From: Aphrophora alni
Lineage: Eukaryota > Arthropoda > Insecta > Hemiptera > Aphrophoridae
Direction: 5' to 3'
Assembly: GCA_963513935.1 (NCBI GenBank)
Contig: OY740768.1
Span: forward strand, 19,591,177-19,655,176
Length of the DNA: 64,000 nucleotides
Shown here: in pieces, positions 58,580 to 64,000 of the stretch
Layout of the letters: the number at the start of each line of letters is the position of its first letter
Numbering within the stretch: the stretch's first letter is position 1
Notes under the pieces: generated by a model
What the model was told of the DNA's origin: nothing
Seen by the model: the letters and a program-made list of their open reading frames with translations, nothing else
The model's database searches: none
Position numbers and translations under genes: made by a program

Positions 58580-59388
58580 GTACAAGGTGATTGAAACGGG
58601 TGTGATAGCTCTTTTATTCCATAAGTACAAAAGTTACAAATAAACATTGAAAGGTAACTCCAGAATTTGTTGAGTTAAATCAAAAAATTTCATATTACTC
58701 GTCCTTTTTTTCAATATTGCTGTCAGAACTAAATTTTCATATAGAAACCCCTATTTTGGAAAAGCATTATTATTCTAAGATATTTTCATTCATAGGTATT
58801 TTTCGATTTATTCAACCGTTTAGGATATAGAAGAACTTAAATGTTTCAAAAATTTGCAAATTCAAGCTATTTCCAGAGACGATTTTTCTTATTTTCCAAA
58901 GTCATATTCAGATGAAATTTTAGCCAGAGCACGGTGAAAGGCGTAATAACACTACTGTTATGTATTATTTTATTTATTTATTTTTTTGTTCTGAAGGCAG
59001 AGGAATAAGAGGGTTATCGATAAAAAACAAAAATTATAATTGGATGGTAACTTTCTAGAGTCAAAAACTGGCTTACACTAGCGTTTTAGTGCTACTAATG
59101 TATTATACCTTGTGAATTATGGACAAATTGTATTATTAAGCACTGTTATTACGTCTGTTCCTGCTATAACATCTTATACAGAAGAGCTAATATATTCAGA
59201 CAATTGCCAGAAAAGTTCAATAAAAGGAAGTCGGTAAAATCACTTCTACGAAAAATGTCAACTTAATAATTCAAAACTGCTTTGCGTTGTAAAAATTTTA
59301 TAACAGCTGTTTTATGGAATCAAGAGTATCACTTAACGTTATAAATATATTAATAAACTGGGTTACCAATTATAATTTTTATTCAAAA

Positions 59389-59441
<53 letters not shown>

Positions 59442-59882
59442 ATGTTTCCTGCCACGTGAGTAAAAAATAAAGATAGTTTTTCAAACTTTTGCTATTTTTA
59501 TCCATTATAGTCTATCCATTTTTTAATTTAAAATTCTGTTCAACTTTTTTAGATAAGAAAAATAAACCTCAGAAAACGGTTTAAATCTTGTATTTTCACA
59601 ACTTTAAGCAGTTATATAGTTAACCTAAACCTAATGGTTACATATATAGAATAATTCCCAAGAATAAAACATCTTAAAATAATGAGTTTCAAAAATCGGC
59701 ATGAAAATAGGCGTTCCTATTACAATTTGAGTTGACCACCATAGTGGAAAATGGCGGGCGATATGAAAAATTTGGCAATATCATAGTTTTAACTTTAAAA
59801 AACCTAGGGAATTTGTTTTTATTTTTTATTTTTGTGCTTATCGTATAAAACAGCTGTCACACTTGTTTCAAACAGCCTGTAT
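58580..59882. mobile_element. Non-autonomous element with imperfect terminal inverted repeats
   Basis: The left end TGTACAAGGTGATTGAAAC..GGGTGTGATAGCTCTTTTAT and the complement of the right end TATACAGGCTGTTTGAAAC..AAGTGTGACAGCTGTTTTAT pair over about 56 bp at roughly 79% identity. TACAGGGTGTTTGAAAC-like ends are common among DNA transposons and MITEs of arthropods. The interior of about 1.2 kb has no transposase reading frame. It includes a (TA)n tract and an AAAATGGCGGG motif near the right end. Confidence 0.55.
59391..59438 (+). repeat. (TA)n microsatellite
   Basis: TA tract of about 48 bp inside the element at 58580-59882. Confidence 0.92.
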
Positions 59883-59889
59883 ATTTAAA

Positions 59890-61255
59890 CAAAAAATTCC
59901 ACATCTGTAAAATTTATCATCCAACATGAAAAAATATATCGATTTAAAATCAAGAACGTTAATATACTTTTGTATCATTTTGAACCAATTTTTTGTATTA
60001 TTTTCAAGCATTAATTTTACTCTAGCTCAAATTTTAGACCAACTAAATTTTTGCTGTTAATGAAATTTACTTCTGTTGAGATTATTAATTGTTATTCGTT
60101 TTTTTAAAGCTTATCACATTATTTTGTTCACAATATGTCATTTGTTTGTTGCAGGTAAGAAAAAGAGTGTTGTGATTTCGTCAGTGTTGGATCATCCTTG
60201 TAAGTCAATTTGAGTTTATAAATTATTTTAAGTAGTTTTTTTTGTTTTTTTTTTATTAATATCCGATTAAAAATTATATTCAACAATATTATAGCAAACA
60301 ATTAAAACCTGTTAATAAATATATAACTAGATTATTATGATTGAGGCTGTTTTTTCTTTCTTTCGCCAGCGGGGGTATCTGTGTTGATATCCTATTACCA
60401 CCTCCCTTTTTTCTGGATGATACTTCTCCTCTTACAGCCGTACATGCGGGTTGCCCAAATAGTAAATTGCAGGCGAATTGAATTCCATCAAATCAGTTTA
60501 CCCCTCCCTCGGTAAAATGCTTATCACGCAATAAAGCTACAACAGCAGTGTTGTGCACTAACCACAAGAGAGACGGCATGTATTTAGGGAAGTGCATGTC
60601 TTCAGTCTACGGGATAACCGATTTTTCAGGTACCTCCCAAATTGTTCACCCACCAAATAATGGCTAATTAGCCCCTTTTGATATGGGTCAGACTGCCCAG
60701 GGTTTTCGACGTGAGTCTTTAAATTTCGTATTTAATTAAATATGTGATAAGTAGTTAACGTCCATTATGGCCTAATGCTGTTTCCTAGACCAATAGTTTA
60801 AACCCTTCATATTATTCATAGTTAATTTAATTGATTATGTATTATAATTAATAACATATTTTTAATAACTCATGACGTTGACTGGCTGAGCTGTAGTATT
60901 TAAGTAGTCGAGGGAACGTGTCAGGTTAATTCCCCCCCCATACCCAAATTTCCATCCCGAACTCAAACTCTCTTAAATATCCCACCCCCGCACTGACCCA
61001 ATTTTCGTTAAAAACTCAGGTTGCTGCATATTGAAACTAGCTTCTCTTATGTGCTTGTTAATGGGCGAATTTCCTTCAGTGGAAAAGTCCACTTTTATCC
61101 TATTTACCTTCAATATATGATATAAATATAGTGTTAGCAAAATCATTTCATTGGTCGGTTATAAAAATTAATACATTTGCCTGAAAAGTTGGAAGGAAAC
61201 TATTTACTGTTTGTACCGAAACTTATGTATATATACTAACTATTGTTGTAATGAA
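59890..61255. other. AT-rich DNA with a GC-richer unidentified patch
   Basis: The part at about 60.34-60.73 kb is clearly richer in G and C (CGCCAGCGGGGGTATC, CCGTACATGCGGGTTGCCC, GGGTCAGACTGCCCAGGG) but has no long open frame, no terminal repeats and no motif I know. A C-rich stretch follows at about 60.93-61.00 kb. It may be an old inserted element. Confidence 0.35.
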
Positions 61256-61261
61256 CGCCTA

Positions 61262-61432
61262 CCTTTTTTCCATTTATTTATAAAAAACTCCTTTTTGTTC
61301 AATATTTCTGTACAAAGTGTCACTGACAAAGTTCTATTCGTTCAAATCTAACATACTTTATGGAATTTTGAAGATAAATCGAACGCAGCAACAATTTGAA
61401 ACGATTTTAAATGCACGTAATTTTTTTTATTA
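61262..61432 (+). repeat. Block I, copy 1 of a recent ~170-bp duplicate
   Basis: Very similar to 62435-62602 on the same strand, for example TCCTTTTTGTTCAATA, TCTGTACAAAGTGTCACT, TTCGTTCAAATCTAACATAC and GAAACGATTTTAAATGCACG are shared with only scattered changes. The similarity stops sharply on both sides. Confidence 0.9.
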
Positions 61433-62434
61433 TTATATTTTATGGCCTCGAATTTGACATTGTTATTAAAATCAAACCTTCTAAATGTTCCAACCATCAA
61501 AAATAATTTCAATCTTTTTAAGACATTTTTTTTTTCTTGGCTTTAATTTTATTACAAAATAGGTAACTTATGTTTCTTGAAGTTTTTGATTTAAAATTAA
61601 ATAATGACGTTGGAAGTTAAATTTTCATATACATAGAACGACTATGGATCCAAACCTATGAGCTAAAACATCCATAACCCAGGGCCAAAGTTGCTAACAA
61701 GGGAAGCTAGTTACCCTTCAAATTGTATTACCCCTTTTAACCTTAGAAGCTTTCTTAGAAACATATTGGTCATTATCAACTTATAGAAACGGAAAAAAAA
61801 GAACATAAAAAATACTTCTTTCCCTTATATATCATACAAAAAACAAAACAAAATCAAACATAAAACACTTGCATTTTATCGTAGTTAGGTTATTTTATGC
61901 TTTGCTAGCAAGTGAAATCAGAACTTCAGCTTACTAGATATAAACCAAAATATAACATGAGGCGAAGCAGATAACCTGCTTACATTATATTACATTCGTA
62001 ATATTTACCTAAGTAATAATTGAGAATGAATAAACGAGCGGGTAGGTTAATCCTAAGGTCGGTTCGTTTTTAATTCCTTCCGGGATTCCATCCATACTTA
62101 ACAACTGAAAATCGTTTAACATTTATAATAAGTAAACCAGAGCTAAAACAGAATATTAGTTTTAAATTTATCTCAAAATGGAAAAAAATGAAGTGTAAAA
62201 AAAAAATTATTACTTCCCACTTAAGAAATATATGATTTCTGAACTTTCTGATAAGTCATAAGGCAAAAGGGGAAGCAATATAGGACTTGCAAATTGTTAA
62301 AAATATTAAATACAACTTTTAAAATACATAAAATTCGCAATAATTAGTTTTGTATTCCTTTTATTGTGATTAAAATCACACTAGTTTTATAGTTTTCACC
62401 TTTTAAAAGTATAGCTGAAACTAATGCACACGTA

Positions 62435-62602
62435 CATTTTTTCCAGTTATTTATAAAAACTCCTTTTTGTTCAATAATTCTGTACAAAGTGTCACTAGTA
62501 AAGTTTTATTCGTTCAAATCTAACATACTTTATGGAAATTTGAAGATAAATCGGAACGCAGCAACAACTTGAAACGATTTTAAATGCACGTAAATTTTTT
62601 TT
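62435..62602 (+). repeat. Block I, copy 2
   Basis: Second copy, 1.17 kb downstream. Flanks differ from those of copy 1, so this is a dispersed short element or a small insertional duplication, not a simple tandem repeat. Confidence 0.9.
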
Positions 62603-62604
62603 AA

Positions 62605-63734
62605 TGTTCAATTTTATTGTAAAATACCTGTGAAAAAAACTGTTTACTTTTCTATATTTTTATTAAATATAAAATACCAAAAAAACATACATATTACAAC
62701 TGAATAATAATTAAAAACTAATATTTCATTGTCGTTTGGGGCAAATAATATTTTTATTCGTGAATTTAATTAATGTATATTCCATTTTTGTATAAGTGTT
62801 TTTCTTTTATTATTTCAATTAAATAATTATCATACATTAACAAATAAGGAGTGAAAATACGCGTTTTTACAATTTTCGAGGCGATGTATAGTCCTTGTGT
62901 TATTACCAATTAAAACGAGTAAAAATAACAAGTGTGTATATTTAGTAACAAATTACAATGTCATAAATCAGTCAATTTTAATTGTATGGAACTAAAAAAA
63001 ATAATAATAATAAGGAATTTTCAGAACTTTAAAAAGTATATTATAATATATGATGTTTTTCGTAAAATTCATATTTTAAAAGATAATTTATTAAAAAAGC
63101 CATGATTTTTAACCTCTCCTCTAAAAAATTCTCTTTAGAGAACTCGGGACTAATTGATTTCTTAAAAGAAAGTATGTTGAGGCACTTTATTTTTTTCCAT
63201 TTTTAAATATACTTTCACTGTGGTAATAGATGTTTTATCAATGTAATAATTGTTTGATTTTCTAATAATAAAGGTTTTCTCCCAGGACGAAGAAAATAAT
63301 AATAATAATACATATGGAAAATGGAGGTAATTAAAATTCTGCACAAACTTTTGGTGTCTGAATGGCCACAACTTATATTAAACAGTATTATAATGTCTCA
63401 AAAAAATAACTTACATTCATGTATGTACAAATCTTCATCTGTCTAAAATATGTTTAATGGTAAAAGATGAATTATTAGAGTTGAAGTTATTTTACAAATA
63501 GATGTGCAATAATTAACATGATTCATTTTTTACAATTTCAAGCAATTTAAATTATTGCTGTTAGCTAAACAACATCTTAGTTTAACATTTTCCCCCCAGC
63601 ATAATTCCATATATAATTGGAAATATGTCTACAAATAACAATATGGAAGTTCACGTGGTCATATTTTATAAATTAATTATATTACTAATAGTTCATTTAT
63701 AGTCAAACTTGAAAATAGTTGTAAATAATTTCAA

Positions 63735-63735
<1 letters not shown>
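62605..63735. other. AT-rich DNA, nothing recognised
   Basis: No coding region. Short trinucleotide runs such as AATAATAATAATA occur at about 63.00 and 63.30 kb. Confidence 0.45.

Positions 63736-63736
<1 letters not shown>

Positions 63737-63794
<58 letters not shown>
63737..63794 (+). repeat. (TA)n microsatellite
   Basis: AT/TA tract of about 58 bp near the right end of the window. Confidence 0.95.
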
Positions 63795-63795
<1 letters not shown>

Positions 63796-63799
<4 letters not shown>

Positions 63800-64000
63800 T
63801 TAAAGAGTTACTCTCCCATTTACATTCTAGTTTACAGCTGTATAAGATAACCTCAAAATGTGTTTAAGTTATAAAAAAACTCAAGAATGTTTTATGAGAA
63901 TAAATAGATAATATGCATCCAACTGTGAAAATTTAAATAGGGAAGTTGGAAATCAATATGACCCTGGTGATGATTAATAATTAATTAGCAGGTCAGGATA
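63796..64000. other. AT-rich DNA, nothing recognised
   Basis: No feature seen up to the end of the window. Confidence 0.5.

Overview
This is a strongly AT-rich piece of an animal nuclear genome. I can support no host protein-coding gene, rRNA or tRNA in it. The evidence for a metazoan, probably an arthropod, is indirect: an intact BEL/Pao LTR retrotransposon, fossils of a mariner transposase, a GIY-YIG Penelope-like element and a non-LTR LINE, a short island of the arthropod-type telomere motif TTAGG, and many long (CT)n/(GA)n, (TA)n and (CA)n microsatellites. The species cannot be named from the sequence.

Layout. (1) About 1-24 kb is old repetitive DNA. Several landmark blocks (called A, C, D, E, G and H here) recur several times, all on the same strand and partly in the same order, as if a unit of a few kb had been duplicated in tandem and then decayed. 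This part also holds a foldback element at 7236-7450, a TTAGG island near 11.5 kb, a hairpin with a GAAAC tail near 14.25 kb and a second foldback with a nested hairpin at 16011-16192. (2) About 24-31 kb is featureless AT-rich DNA apart from one (CT)n tract and scattered slightly GC-richer patches. (3) 31159-38230 is the one intact genetic system: a 7,072-bp BEL/Pao retrotransposon on the minus strand. Its two 567-bp LTRs are identical as far as I can read them, and it is flanked by a 5-bp GTTAT target-site duplication. Gag (37168-35882) and Pol (35881-31901) lie in the same reading frame and are separated by one UGA followed by CUA, the best known metazoan stop-readthrough context. (4) 38.2-44 kb holds a perfect 32-bp hairpin, a (CA)n tract, a mariner fossil, a degenerate 57-58-bp minisatellite and several microsatellites. 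(5) 44-52 kb holds another copy of the H repeat, a Penelope-like fossil (49.0-50.2 kb) and a second copy of the foldback family (51291-51509). (6) 52-64 kb is AT-rich background with an inverted 28-mer pair, a LINE fossil (55.88-56.24 kb), an element with imperfect terminal inverted repeats (58580-59882), a duplicated ~170-bp block and (TA)n tracts.

How the parts work together. In the BEL element, Gag would form the particle. Readthrough of the UGA would add protease, reverse transcriptase, RNase H and integrase to a minority of Gag chains. The tRNA-like primer-binding site beside the 5' LTR and the GC-rich motif beside the 3' LTR would start the two DNA strands, and integrase would make the 5-bp target duplication. 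Everything else looks like non-coding remains of other mobile elements and satellite-like DNA. The two foldback elements and the Penelope-like fossil share a TGANGA-stem-GAAAC signature that resembles the core of hammerhead ribozymes, which are known from Penelope-like elements. That link is inference.
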